NCBI GenBank assembly: GCA_946699065.1
Contig: CAMPDV010001046.1
Location: 1 to 64,000, forward strand
Source of the DNA: Loxodes magnus
Lineage: Eukaryota > Ciliophora > Karyorelictea > Loxodida > Loxodidae
Length of the DNA stretch: 64,000 nucleotides
Direction: 5' to 3'
The notes under the pieces were generated by a model that made no database searches, was not told where the DNA came from, and worked only from the letters and a program-made list of their open reading frames with translations. The translations under genes were made by a program, and so were the position numbers. Below, in pieces: positions 51,301 to 64,000 of the stretch (positions within the stretch are counted from its first letter, which is position 1; each line of letters starts with the position of its first letter).

Positions 51301-54300
51301 CACACTAGTTATGTATTATCTGTGGCTATATCCAGTGATTCAGAGTTCATCGAATCGGGAAGTTATGATTATACGGTGAGACTATGGGACGTCAAGACAG
51401 GTACCTGTAAGACCATGAGTGGTCACACTAGTTATGTATGATCTGTGGCTATATCCAGTGATTCAGAGTTCATCGTATCGGGAAGTTATGATTATACGGT
51501 GAGACTATGGGACGTCAAGACAGGTACCTGTAAGACCATGAGTGGTCACACTAGTTATGTATATGCTGTGGCTATATCCAGTGATTCAGAGTTCATCGAA
51601 TCGGGAAGTTATGATTATACGGTGAGACTATGGGACGTCAAGACAGGTACCTGTAAGACCATGAGTGGTCACACTAGTTTTGTATCATCTGTGGCTATAT
51701 CCAGTGATTCAGAGTTCATCGTATCGGGAAGTGCAGATAAGACGGTGAGACTATGGGACGTCAAGACAGGTACCTGTAAGACTATGAGTGGTCACACTAG
51801 TTATGTATTATCTGTGGCTATATCCAGTGATTCAGAGTTCATCGAATCGGGAAGTTATGATTATACGGTGAGACTATGGGACGTCAAGACAGGTACCTGT
51901 AAGACCATGAGTGGTCACACTAGTTGTGTAAATGCTATGGCTATATCCAGTGATTCAGAGTTCATCGAATCGGGAAGTTATGATTATACGGTGAGACTAT
52001 GGGACGTCAAGAAAGGTACCTGTAAGACCATGAGTGGTCACACAGATTCTGTAAGATCTGTGGCTATATCCAGTGATTCAGAGTTCATCGTATCGGGAAG
52101 TTATGATTAGACGGTGAGACTATGGGACGTCAAAACAGGTACCTGTAAGACCATGAGTGGTCACACTAGTTGTGTATATGCTGAGGCTATATCCAGTGAT
52201 TCAGAGTTCATCGTATCGGGAAGTTATGATTAGACGGTGAGACTATGGGACGTCAAGACAGGTACCTGTAAGACCATGAGTGGTCACACTAGTTATGTAT
52301 CATCTGTGGCTATATCCAGTGATTCAGAGTTCATCGAATCGGGAAGTTATGATTATACGGTGAGACTATGGGACGTCAAGAAAGGTACCTGTAAGACCAT
52401 GAGTGGTCACACTAGTTATGTATCATCTGTGGCTATATCCAGTGATTCAGAGTTCATCGAATCGGGAAGTTATGATTATACGGTGAGACTATAAGACGTC
52501 AAGACAGGTACCTGTAAGACCATGAGTGGTCACACTAGTTATGTATCATCTGTGGCTATATCCAGTGATTCAGAGTTCATCGAATCGGGAAGTTATGATT
52601 ATACGGTGAGACTATGGGACGTCAAGAAAGGTACCTGTAAGACCATGAGTGGTCACACTAGTTATGTATCATCTGTGGCTATATCCAGTGATTCAGAGTT
52701 CATCGAATCGGGAAGTTATGATTATACGGTGAGACTATGGGACGTCAAGAAAGGTACCTGTAAGACCATGAGTGGTCACACTTATTCTGTAAATGCTCTT
52801 GCTATATCCAGTGATTCAGAGTTCATCGTATCGGGAAGTTATGATAATACGGTGAGACTATGGGACGTCAAGACAGGTACCTGTAAGACTATGAGTGGTC
52901 ACACTAGTTATGTATTATCTGTGGCTATATCCAGTGATTCAGAGTTCATCGAATCGGGAAGTTATGATTATACGGTGAGACTATGGGACGTCAAGACAGG
53001 TACCTGTAAGACCATGAGTGGTCACACTAGTTTTGTATCATCTGTGGCTATATCCAGTGATTCATTGTTCATCGTATCGGGAAGTGCAGATTATACGGTG
53101 AGACTATGGGACGTCAAGACAGGTACCTGTAAGACCATGAGTGGTCACACTAATGTTGTATATGCTGTGGCTATATCCAGTGATTCAGAGTTCATCGTAT
53201 CGGGAAGTTATGATTAGACGGTGAGACTATGGGACGTCAAGACAGGTACCTGTAAGACCATGAGTGGTCACACTAGTTATGTATATGCTGTGGCTATATC
53301 CAGTGATTCAGAGTTCATCGAATCGGGAAGTTATGATTATACGGTGAGACTATGGGACGTCAAGACAGGTACCTGTAAGACCATGAGTGGTCACACTAGT
53401 TGTGTAAATGCTATGGCTATATCCAGTGATTCAGAGTTCATCGAATCGGGAAGTTATGATTATACGGTGAGACTATGGGACGTCAAGAAAGGTACCTGTA
53501 AGACCATGAGTGGTCACACTTATTCTGTAAATGCTCTTGCTATATCCAGTGATTCAGAGTTCATCGTATCGGGAAGTTATGATAATACGGTGAGACTATG
53601 GGACGTCAAGACAGGTACCTGTAAGACTATGAGTGGTCACACTAGTTATGTATTATCTGTGGCTATATCCAGTGATTCAGAGTTCATCGTATCGGGAAGT
53701 TATGATTATACGGTGAGACTATGGGACGTCAAGACAGGTACCTGTAAGACCATGAGTGGTCACACTAGTTATGTATATGCTGTGGCTATATCCAGTGATT
53801 CAGAGTTCATCGAATCGGGAAGTTATGATTATACGGTGAGACTATGGGACGTCAAGACAGGTACCTGTAAGACCATGAGTGGTCACACTAGTTGTGTAAA
53901 TGCTATGGCTATATCCAGTGATTCAGAGTTCATCGTATCGGGAAGTTATGATTATACGGTGAGACTATGGGACGTCAAGACAGGTACCTGTAAGACCATG
54001 AGTGGTCACACTAGTTTTGTATCATCTGTGGCTATATCCAGTGATTCAGAGTTCATCGAATCGGGAAGTTATGATTATACGGTGAGACTATGGGACGTCA
54101 AGACAGGTACCTGTAAGACCATGAGTGGTCACACTAGTTGTGTAAATGCTATGGCTATATCCAGTGATTCAGAGTTCATCGAATCGGGAAGTTATGATTA
54201 TACGGTGAGACTATGGGACGTCAAGACAGGTACCTGTAAGACCATGAGTGGTCACACTAGTTGTGTAAATGCTATGGCTATATCCAGTGATTCAGAGTTC

Positions 54301-57100
54301 ATCGTATCGGGAAGTTATGATAATACGGTGAGACTATGGGACGTCAAGACAGGTACCTGTAAGACTATGAGTGGTCACACTAGTTATGTATTATCTGTGG
54401 CTATATCCAGTGATTCAGAGTTCATCGAATCGGGAAGTTATGATTATACGGTGAGACTATGGGACGTCAAGACAGGTACCTGTAAGACCATGAGTGGTCA
54501 CACTAGTTATGTATCATCTGTGGCTATATCCAGTGATTCAGAGTTCATCGAATCGGGAAGTTATGATTATACGGTGAGACTATGGGACGTCAAGACAGGT
54601 ACCTGTAAGACCATGAGTGGTCACACTAGTTGTGTATATGCTGAGGCTATATCCAGTGATTCAGAGTTCATCGTATCGGGAAGTTATGATTATACGGTGA
54701 GACTATGGGACGTCAAGACAGGTACCTGTAAGACTATGAGTGGTCACACTAGTTATGTATTATCTGTGGCTATATCCAGTGATTCAGAGTTCATCGAATC
54801 GGGAAGTTATGATTATACGGTGAGACTATGGGACGTCAAGACAGGTACCTGTAAGACCATGAGTGGTCACACTAGTTATGTATGATCTGTGGCTATATCC
54901 AGTGATTCAGAGTTCATCGTATCGGGAAGTTATGATTATACGGTGAGACTATGGGACGTCAAGACAGGTACCTGTAAGACCATGAGTGGTCACACTAGTT
55001 ATGTATATGCTGTGGCTATATCCAGTGATTCAGAGTTCATCGAATCGGGAAGTTATGATTATACGGTGAGACTATGGGACGTCAAGACAGGTACCTGTAA
55101 GACCATGAGTGGTCACACTAGTTTTGTATCATCTGTGGCTATATCCAGTGATTCAGAGTTCATCGTATCGGGAAGTGCAGATAAGACGGTGAGACTATGG
55201 GACGTCAAGACAGGTACCTGTAAGACCATGAGTGGTCACACACATTCTGTAAGTTCTGTGGCTATATCCAGTGATTCGGAGTTCATCGAATCGGGAAGTT
55301 ATGATAAGACGTTGAGACAATGGGACGTCAAGACAGGTACCTGTAAGACCATGAGTGGTCACACTAGTTCTGCATTATCAGTGGCTATATCCAGTGATTC
55401 AGAGTTCATCGTATCGGGAAGTTATTATAAGACGGTGAGACTATGGGACGTCAAGACAGGTACCTGTAAGACCATGAGTGGTCACACTAGTTATGTATCA
55501 TCTGTGGCTATATCCAGTGATTCAGAGTTCATCGAATCGGGAAGTTATGATTATACGGTGAGACTATGGGACGTCAAGACAGGTACCTGTAAGACCATGA
55601 GTGGTCACACTAGTTGTGTATATGCTGAGGCTATATCCAGTGATTCAGAGTTCATCGTATCGGGAAGTTATGATTAGACGGTGAGACTATGGGACGTCAA
55701 GACAGGTACCTGTAAGACCATGAGTGGTCACATTAGTTTTGTATCATCTGTGGCTATATCCAGTGATTCAGAGTTCATCGAATCGGGAAGTTATGATTAT
55801 ACGGTGAGACTATGGGACGTCAAGAAAGGTACCTGTAAGACCATGAGTGGTCACACTTATTCTGTAAATGCTCTTGCTATATCCAGTGATTCAGAGTTCA
55901 TCGAATCGGGAAGTTATGATTATACGGTGAGACTATGGGACGTCAAGAAAGGTACCTGTAAGACCATGAGTGGTCACACTTATTCTGTAAATGCTCTTGC
56001 TATATCCAGTGATTCAGAGTTCATCGAATCGGGAAGTTATGATTATACGGTGAGACTATGGGACGTCAAGACAGGTACCTGTAAGACTATGAGTGGTCAC
56101 ACTAGTTATGTATTATCTGTGGCTATATCCAGTGATTCAGAGTTCATCGAATCGGGAAGTTATGATTAGACGGTGAGACTATGGGACGTCAAGACAGGTA
56201 CCTGTAAGACCATGAGTGGTCACACTTATTCTGTAAATGCTCTTGCTATATCCAGTGATTCAGAGTTCATCGTATCGGGAAGTTATGATTATACGGTGAG
56301 ACTATGGGACGTCAAGACAGGTACCTGTAAGACCATGAGTGGTCACACTAGTTATGTATATGCTGTGGCTATATCCAGTGATTCAGAGTTCATCGAATCG
56401 GGAAGTTATGATTATACGGTGAGACTATGGGACGTCAAGACAGGTACCTGTAAGACCATGAGTGGTCACACTTATTCTGTAAATGCTCTTGCTATATCCA
56501 GTGATTCAGAGTTCATCGTATCGGGAAGTTATGATTATACGGTGAGACTATGGGACGTCAAGACAGGTACCTGTAAGACCATGAGTGGTCACACTAGTTA
56601 TGTATATGCTGTGGCTATATCCAGTGATTCAGAGTTCATCGAATCGGGAAGTTATGATTATACGGTGAGACTATGGGACGTCAAGACAGGTACCTGTAAG
56701 ACCATGAGTGGTCACACTAGTTGTGTAAATGCTATGGCTATATCCAGTGATTCAGAGTTCATCGAATCGGGAAGTTATGATTAGACGGTGAGACTATGGG
56801 ACGTCAAGACAGGTACCTGTAAGACCATGAGTGGTCACACTAGTTGTGTATATGCTGAGGCTATATCCAGTGATTCAGAGTTCATCGAATCGGGAAGTGA
56901 TGACTAGACGGTGAGACTATGGGACGTCAAGACAGGTACCTGTAAGACCATGAGTGGTCACACACATTCTGTAAGTTCTGTGACTATATCCAGTGATTAA
57001 GAGTTCATCGTATCGGGAAGTTATGATTATACGGTGAGACTATGGGACGTCAAAACAGGTACCTGTAAGACTATGAGTGGTCACACTAGTTCTGCATTAT
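42694..57100 (+). CDS. WD40-repeat reading frame, segment 4
   Basis: After the third one-base deletion the frame returns to that of segment 1 and stays open (TAA/TAG = Gln, TGA = Trp) for about 14.4 kb, some 117 units. TGA occurs only at the codon after GHTxxV (for example near 48978, 51438 and 54883). In a few units the Trp of LWD is TAA instead (CTATAAGAC, near 45727, 49047 and 52492), which would substitute Gln at a core propeller position. Large blocks are near-identical copies of each other. It ends where the next one-base-deleted unit type appears (GTGACATATCC). Confidence 0.4.
45472..55140 (+). repeat. Higher-order repeat of 27-28 units, three copies
   Basis: Unit order beginning near 45472/45757 recurs near 49078 (offset 3,321 bp = 27 units) and near 52522 (a further 3,444 bp = 28 units). 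The shared landmarks are the unit with TAA in place of the LWD Trp codon, the SLFIVSGSADYT unit and the NVVYA unit. The last two copies are nearly identical over more than 2.6 kb. One difference is MIGH (near 50680) against MSGH. Confidence 0.85.
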
Positions 57101-60100
57101 CAGTGACATATCCAGTGATTCAGAGTTCATCGAATCGGGAAGTTATGATTATACGGTGAGACTATGGGACGTCAAGACAGGTACCTGTAAGACCATGAGT
57201 GGTCACACAGATTCTGTAAGATCTGTGGCTATATCCAGTGATTCAGAGTTCATCGTATCGGGAAGTTATGATTATTCGGTGAGACTATGGGACGTCAAAA
57301 CAGGTACCTGTAAGACCATGAGTGGTCACACTAGTTCTGCATTATCAGTGGCTATATCCAGTGATTCAGAGTTCATCGTATCGGGAAGTTATTATAAGAC
57401 GGTGAGACTATGTGACGTCAAGAAAGGTACCTGTAAGACCATGAGTGGTCACACTAGTTATGTATTATTTGTGGCTATATCCAGTGATTCAGAGTTCATC
57501 GAATCGGGAAGTTATGATTATACGGTGAGACTATGGGACGTCAAGACAGGTACCTGTAAGACCATGAGTGGTCACACTAGTTCTGCATTATCAGTGGCTA
57601 TATCCAGTGATTCAGAGTTCATCGAATCGGGAAGTTATGATTATACGGTGAGACTATGGGACGTCAAGACAGGTACCTGTAAGACCATGAGTGGTCACAC
57701 ACATTCTGTAAGTTCTGTGACTATATCCAGTGATTAAGAGTTCATCGTATCGGGAAGTTATGATTATACGGTGAGACTATGGGACGTCAAGACAGGTACC
57801 TGTAAGACTATGAGTGGTCACACTAGTTCTGCATTATCAGTGACATATCCAGTGATTCAGAGTTCATCGAATCGGGAAGTTATGATTATACGGTGAGACT
57901 ATGGGACGTCAAGACAGGTACCTGTAAGACTATGAGTGGTCACACAGATTTTGTAAGATCTGTGGCTATATCCAGTGATTCAGAGTTCATCGTATCGGGA
58001 AGTTATGATTATTCGGTGAGACTATGGGACGTCAAGACAGGTACCTGTAAGACCATGAGTGGTCACACTAGTTCTGCATTATCAGTGGCTATATCCAGTG
58101 ATTCAGAGTTCATCGTATCGGGAAGTTATTATAAGACGGTGAGACTATGTGACGTCAAGAAAGGTACCTGTAAGACCATGAGTGGTCACACTAGTTATGT
58201 ATCATCTGTGGCTATATCCAGTGATTCAGAGTTCATCGAATCGGGAAGTTATGATTATACGGTGAGACTATGGGACGTCAAGACAGGTACCTGTAAGACC
58301 ATGAGTGGTCACACTAGTTGTGTAAATGCTATGGCTATATCCAGTGATTCAGAGTTCATCGAATCGGGAAGTCATTATTATACGGTGAGACTATGGGACG
58401 TCAAGACAGGTACCTGTAAGACCATGAGTGGTCACACTAGTTCTGCATTATCAGTGGCTATATCCAGTGATTCAGAGTTCATCGTATCGGGAAGTTATGA
58501 TTAGACGTTGAGACTATGGGACTTCAAGACAGGTACCTGTAAGACCATGAGTGGTCACACTAGTTCTGTATAATCTGTGGCTATATCCAGTGATTCAGAG
58601 TTCATCGTATCGGGAAGTTATGATTAGACGGTGAGACTATGGGACGTCAAGACAGGTACCTGTAAGACCATGAGTGGTCACACTAGTTGTGTATATGCTG
58701 AGGCTATATCCAGTGATTCAGAGTTCATCGTATCGGGAAGTTATGATTAGACGGTGAGACTATGGGACGTCAAAACAGGTACCTGTAAGACCATGAGTGG
58801 TCACACTAGTTATGTATATGCTGTGGCTATATCCAGTGATTCAGAGTTCATCGTATCGGGAAGTGCAGATAAAACGGTGAGACTATGGGACGTCAAGACA
58901 GGTACCTGTAAGACCATGAGTGGTCACACTAGTTCTGCATTATCAGTGGCTATATCCAGTGATTCAGAGTTCATCGAATCGGGAAGTTATGATTATACGG
59001 TGAGACTATGGGACGTCAAAACAGGTACCTGTAAGACTATGAGTGGTCACACTAGTTCTGCATTATCAGTGACATATCCAGTGATTCAGAGTTCATCGAA
59101 TCGGGAAGTTATGATTATACGGTGAGACTATGGGACGTCAAGACAGGTACCTGTAAGACCATGAGTGGTCACACTAGTTATGTATATGCTGTGGCTATAT
59201 CCAGTGATTCAGAGTTCATCGAATCGGGAAGTCATGACTAGACGGTGAGACTATGGGACGTCAAGACAGGTACCTGTAAGACCATGAGTGGTCACACACA
59301 TTCTGTAAGTTCTGTGACTATATCCAGTGATTAAGAGTTCATCGTATCGGGAAGTTATAATAAGACGGTGAGACTATGGGACGTCAAAACAGGTACCTGT
59401 AAGACTATGAGTGGTCACACTAGTTCTGCATTATCAGTGACATATCCAGTGATTCAGAGTTCATCGAATCGGGAAGTTATGACTAGACGGTGAGACTATG
59501 GGACGTCAAGACAGGTACCTGTAAGACCATGAGTGGTCACACTAGTTATGTATATGCTGTGGCTATATCCAGTGATTAAGAGTTCATCGTATCGTGAAGT
59601 CATTATTATACGGTGAGACTATGGGACGTCAAGACAGGTACCTGTAAGACCATGAGTGGTCACACTAGTTCTGCATTATCAGTGGCTATATCCAGTGATT
59701 CAGAGTTCATCGTATCGGGAAGTTATGATTAGACGTTGAGACTATGGGACTTCAAGACAGGTACCTGTAAGACCATGAGTGGTCACACTAGTTCTGTATA
59801 ATCTGTGGCTATATCCAGTGATTCAGAGTTCATCGTATCGGGAAGTTATGATTAGACGGTGAGACTATGGGACGTCAAGACAGGTACCTGTAAGACCATG
59901 AGTGGTCACACTAGTTATGTATATGCTGTGGCTATATCCAGTGATTCAGAGTTCATCGTATCGGGAAGTGCAGATAAAACGGTGAGACTATGGGACGTCA
60001 AGACAGGTACCTGTAAGACCATGAGTGGTCACACACATTCTGTAAGTTCTGTGACTATATCCAGTGATTAAGAGTTCATCGAATCGGGAAGTTATGATTA

Positions 60101-63100
60101 TACGGTGAGACTATGGGACGTCAAAACAGGTACCTGTAAGACTATGAGTGGTCACACTAGTTCTGCATTATCAGTGACATATCCAGTGATTCAGAGTTCA
60201 TCGAATCGGGAAGTTATGATTATACGGTGAGACTATGGGACGTCAAGACAGGTACCTGTAAGACCATGAGTGGTCACACTAGTTATGTATGATCTGTGGC
60301 TATATCCAGTGATTCAGAGTTCATCGAATCGGGAAGTTATGACTAGACGGTGAGACTATGGGACGTCAAGACAGGTACCTGTAAGACCATGAGTGGTCAC
60401 ACTAGTTATGTATATGCTGTGGCTATATCCAGTGATTCAGAGTTCATCGAATCGGGAAGTGATGACTAGACGGTGAGACTATGGGACGTCAAGACAGGTA
60501 CCTGTAAGACCATGAGTGGTCACACACATTCTGTAAGTTCTGTGACTATATCCAGTGATTAAGAGTTCATCGTATCGGGAAGTTATAATAAGACGGTGAG
60601 ACTATAAGACGTCAAGACAGGTACCTGTAAGACCATGAGTGGTCACACTAGTTATGTATCATCTGTGGCTATATCCAGTGATTCAGAGTTCATCGAATCG
60701 GGAAGTTATGATTATACGGTGAGACTATGGGACGTCAAGACAGGTACCTGTAAGACTATGAGTGGTCACACTAGTTCTGTATTATCAGTGGCTATATCCA
60801 GTGATTCAGAGTTCATCGTATCGGGAAGTTATAATAAGACGGTGAGACTATGGGACGTCAAAACAGGTACCTGTAAGACTATGGGTGGTCACACTAGTTC
60901 TGCATTATAAGTGACATATCCAGTGATTCAGAGTTCATCGAATCGGGAAGTTATGACTAGACGGTGAGACTATGGGACGTCAAGACAGGTACCTGTAAGA
61001 CCATGAGTGGTCACACTAGTTATGTATATGCTGTGGCTATATCCAGTGATTAAGAGTTCATCGTATCGGGAAGTCATTATTATACGGTGAGACTATGGGA
61101 CGTCAAGACAGGTACCTGTAAGACCATGAGTGGTCACACTAGTTGTGTATATGCTGAGGCTATATCCAGTGATTCAGAGTTCATCGTATCGGGAAGTTAT
61201 GATTATACGGTGAGACTATGGGACGTCAAGACAGGTACCTGTAAGACTATGAGTGGTCACACTAGTTATGTATTATCTGTGGCTATATCCAGTGATTCAG
61301 AGTTCATCGAATCGGGAAGTTATGATTATACGGTGAGACTATGGGACGTCAAGACAGGTACCTGTAAGACCATGAGTGGTCACACTAGTTATGTATGATC
61401 TGTGGCTATATCCAGTGATTCAGAGTTCATCGTATCGGGAAGTTATGATTATACGGTGAGACTATGGGACGTCAAGACAGGTACCTGTAAGACCATGAGT
61501 GGTCACACACATTCTGTAAGTTCTGTGACTATATCCAGTGATTAAGAGTTCATCGTATCGGGAAGTTATAATAAGACGGTGAGACTATGGGACGTCAAAA
61601 CAGGTACCTGTAAGACTATGAGTGGTCACACTAGTTCTGCATTATCAGTGACATATCCAGTGATTCAGAGTTCATCGAATCGGGAAGTTATGACTAGACG
61701 GTGAGACTATGGGACGTCAAGACAGGTACCTGTAAGACCATGAGTGGTCACACTAGTTATGTATATGCTGTGGCTATATCCAGTGATTAAGAGTTCATCG
61801 TATCGGGAAGTCATTATTATACGGTGAGACTATGGGACGTCAAGACAGGTACCTGTAAGACCATGAGTGGTCACACGAGTTCTGCATTATCAGTGGCTAT
61901 ATCCAGTGATTCAGAGTTCATCGTATCGGGAAGTTATAATAAGACGGTGAGACTATGGGACGTCAAAACAGGTACCTGTAAGACTATGAGTGGTCACACT
62001 AGTTCTGCATTATCAGTGACATATCCAGTGATTCAGAGTTCATCGAATCGGGAAGTTATGACTAGACGGTGAGACTATGGGACGTCAAGACAGGTACCTG
62101 TAAGACCATGAGTGGTCACACTAGTTATGTATATGCTGTGGCTATATCCAGTGATTAAGAGTTCATCGTATCGGGAAGTCATTATTATACGGTGAGACTA
62201 TGGGACGTCAAGACAGGTACCTGTAAGACCATGAGTGGTCACACAGATTCTGTAAGATCTGTGGCTATATCCAGTGATTCAGAGTTCATCGTATCGGGAA
62301 GTTATGATTAGACGTTGAGACTATGGGACTTCAAGACAGGTACCTGTAAGACCATGAGTGGTCACACTAGTTCTGTATAATCTGTGGCTATATCCAGTGA
62401 TTCAGAGTTCATCGTATCGGGAAGTTATGATTAGACGGTGAGACTATGGGACGTCAAGACAGGTACCTGTAAGACCATGAGTGGTCACACTAGTTATGTA
62501 TATGCTGTGGCTATATCCAGTGATTCAGAGTTCATCGTATCGGGAAGTGCAGATAAAACGGTGAGACTATGGGACGTCAAGACAGGTACCTGTAAGACCA
62601 TGAGTGGTCACACACATTCTGTAAGTTCTGTGACTATATCCAGTGATTAAGAGTTCATCGAATCGGGAAGTTATGATTATACGGTGAGACTATGGGACGT
62701 CAAAACAGGTACCTGTAAGACTATGAGTGGTCACACTAGTTCTGCATTATCAGTGACATATCCAGTGATTCAGAGTTCATCGAATCGGGAAGTTATGATT
62801 ATACGGTGAGACTATGGGACGTCAAGACAGGTACCTGTAAGACCATGAGTGGTCACACTAGTTCTGTATAATCTGTGGCTATATCCAGTGATTCAGAGTT
62901 CATCGAATCGGGAAGTTATGACTAGACGGTGAGACTATGGGACGTCAAGACAGGTACCTGTAAGACCATGAGTGGTCACACTAGTTATGTATATGCTGTG
63001 GCTATATCCAGTGATTCAGAGTTCATCGAATCGGGAAGTGATGACTAGACGGTGAGACTATGGGACGTCAAGACAGGTACCTGTAAGACCATGAGTGGTC

Positions 63101-64000
63101 ACACACATTCTGTAAGTTCTGTGACTATATCCAGTGATTAAGAGTTCATCGTATCGGGAAGTTATAATAAGACGGTGAGACTATAAGACGTCAAGACAGG
63201 TACCTGTAAGACCATGAGTGGTCACACTAGTTATGTATCATCTGTGGCTATATCCAGTGATTCAGAGTTCATCGAATCGGGAAGTTATGATTATACGGTG
63301 AGACTATGGGACGTCAAGACAGGTACCTGTAAGACTATGAGTGGTCACACTAGTTCTGTATTATCAGTGGCTATATCCAGTGATTCAGAGTTCATCGTAT
63401 CGGGAAGTTATGATTATACGGTGAGACTATGGGACGTCAAGACAGGTACCTGTAAGGCCATGAGTGGTCACACTAGTTATGTATCATCTGTGGCTATATC
63501 CAGTGATTCAGAGTTCATCGAATCGGGAAGTTATGATTATACGGTGAGACTATGGGACGTCAAGACAGGTACCTGTAAGACCATGAGTGGTCACACTAGT
63601 TCTGCATTATCAGTGGCTATATCCAGTGATTCAGAGTTCATCGTATCGGGAAGTTATGATTATACGGTGAGACTATGGGACGTCAAGAAAGGTACCTGTA
63701 AGACCATGAGTGGTCACACTAGTTGTGTATATGCTGAGGCTATATCCAGTGATTCAGAGTTCATCGTATCGGGAAGTTATGATTATACGGTGAGACTATG
63801 GGACGTCAAAACAGGTACCTGTAAGACTATGAGTGGTCACACTAGTTCTGCATTATCAGTGACATATCCAGTGATTCAGAGTTCATCGAATCGGGAAGTT
63901 ATGATTATACGGTGAGACTATGGGACGTCAAGACAGGTACCTGTAAGACCATGAGTGGTCACACTAGTTATGTATGATCTGTGGCTATATCCAGTGATTC
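57101..64000 (+). pseudogene. Frameshift-rich right part of the WD40 array
   Basis: About ten units here carry GTGACATATCC in place of GTGGCTATATCC, a one-base loss plus a substitution, so the blade frame changes every 0.3-1.2 kb (near 57103, 57840, 59070, 59440, 60173, 60910, 61649, 62016, 62756 and 63869). Other changes also concentrate here: GATTAAGAG in place of GATTCAGAG, GTCATTATT, GATGACTAG and a TCG TGA near 59592. The variant units have been amplified as part of longer blocks. No continuous WD40 protein can be read from this part, so it behaves as satellite DNA derived from coding units. Confidence 0.65.
59859..64000 (+). repeat. Higher-order repeat with 2,579-bp period in the frameshift-rich zone
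   Basis: Sequences near 59859 and 60635 recur near 62438 and 63214, an offset of 2,579 bp: 21 units minus four deleted bases. The frameshifted unit type is therefore multiplied by block duplication rather than by independent mutation. The second copy runs toward the window edge. Confidence 0.75.

Noticed and set aside
57080-57160. Short introns restoring frame at the GTGACATATCC units
   Set aside because: A 38-nt GT...TAG segment would arithmetically restore frame in some copies, but it would delete a third of the blade and its TAG end is not present in all such units.

Overview
The window looks like nuclear DNA of a ciliate with an altered genetic code. The clearest gene (16768-18629, a protein kinase with a WD40 propeller) carries 21 in-frame TAA/TAG codons in its first 322 codons, all readable as glutamine beside ordinary CAA/CAG, and is interrupted by a 20-nt GT-AG intron. 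In-frame TGA codons also fall where protein families expect tryptophan: the IWD tryptophan of WD40 blades, the NWRPI motif of a LINE reverse transcriptase, and the slot after GHxxxV in the large WD40 array. TAA/TAG = Gln with TGA = Trp (stop only near gene ends) resembles the context-dependent codes known from karyorelict and some heterotrich ciliates. Placing the organism there is inference.

Layout. 1-5035: satellite of about 60 copies of an 84-bp unit, running off the left edge and ending abruptly in a decayed WD40 blade (5033-5160). 5290-6367 (minus): lysine-rich, T-rich-strand ORF whose start matches a second ORF at 8608 (plus). 6549-10195: composite mobile-element region with roughly 220-bp inverted repeats, a 59-bp perfect palindrome, a non-LTR reverse transcriptase and a coiled-coil ORF. 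10196-10560: GC-richer insert closed by a third copy of the element-end motif. 10680-12110: possible unrecognised coding region. 12111-16767: very AT-rich, no supportable gene. 16768-18629: TKL-like kinase plus seven WD40 blades. 18630-20757: AT-rich spacer with microsatellites and an 87-bp E/K-rich repeat. 20758-64000: about 350 tandem, nearly identical 123-bp (41-residue) WD40 units, running off the right edge.

The WD40 array is the striking feature. Under the altered code it stays open for about 14.8 kb (20758-35562), and again from 42694 to 57100, with single-base frame changes between. From 57.1 kb on, a frameshifted unit type recurs about ten times. Units share an almost invariant scaffold and vary at a few codons, mainly those after GHT and after SGS. 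These are the surface positions known to diversify in fungal NACHT-WD40 (HET/HNWD) recognition proteins. Higher-order repeats of 20-28 units show recent amplification. The array is close in sequence to the seven-blade propeller of the neighbouring kinase, so the locus may be a WD40 repertoire, one giant repeat protein, or a coding-derived satellite. The sequence alone does not decide which.
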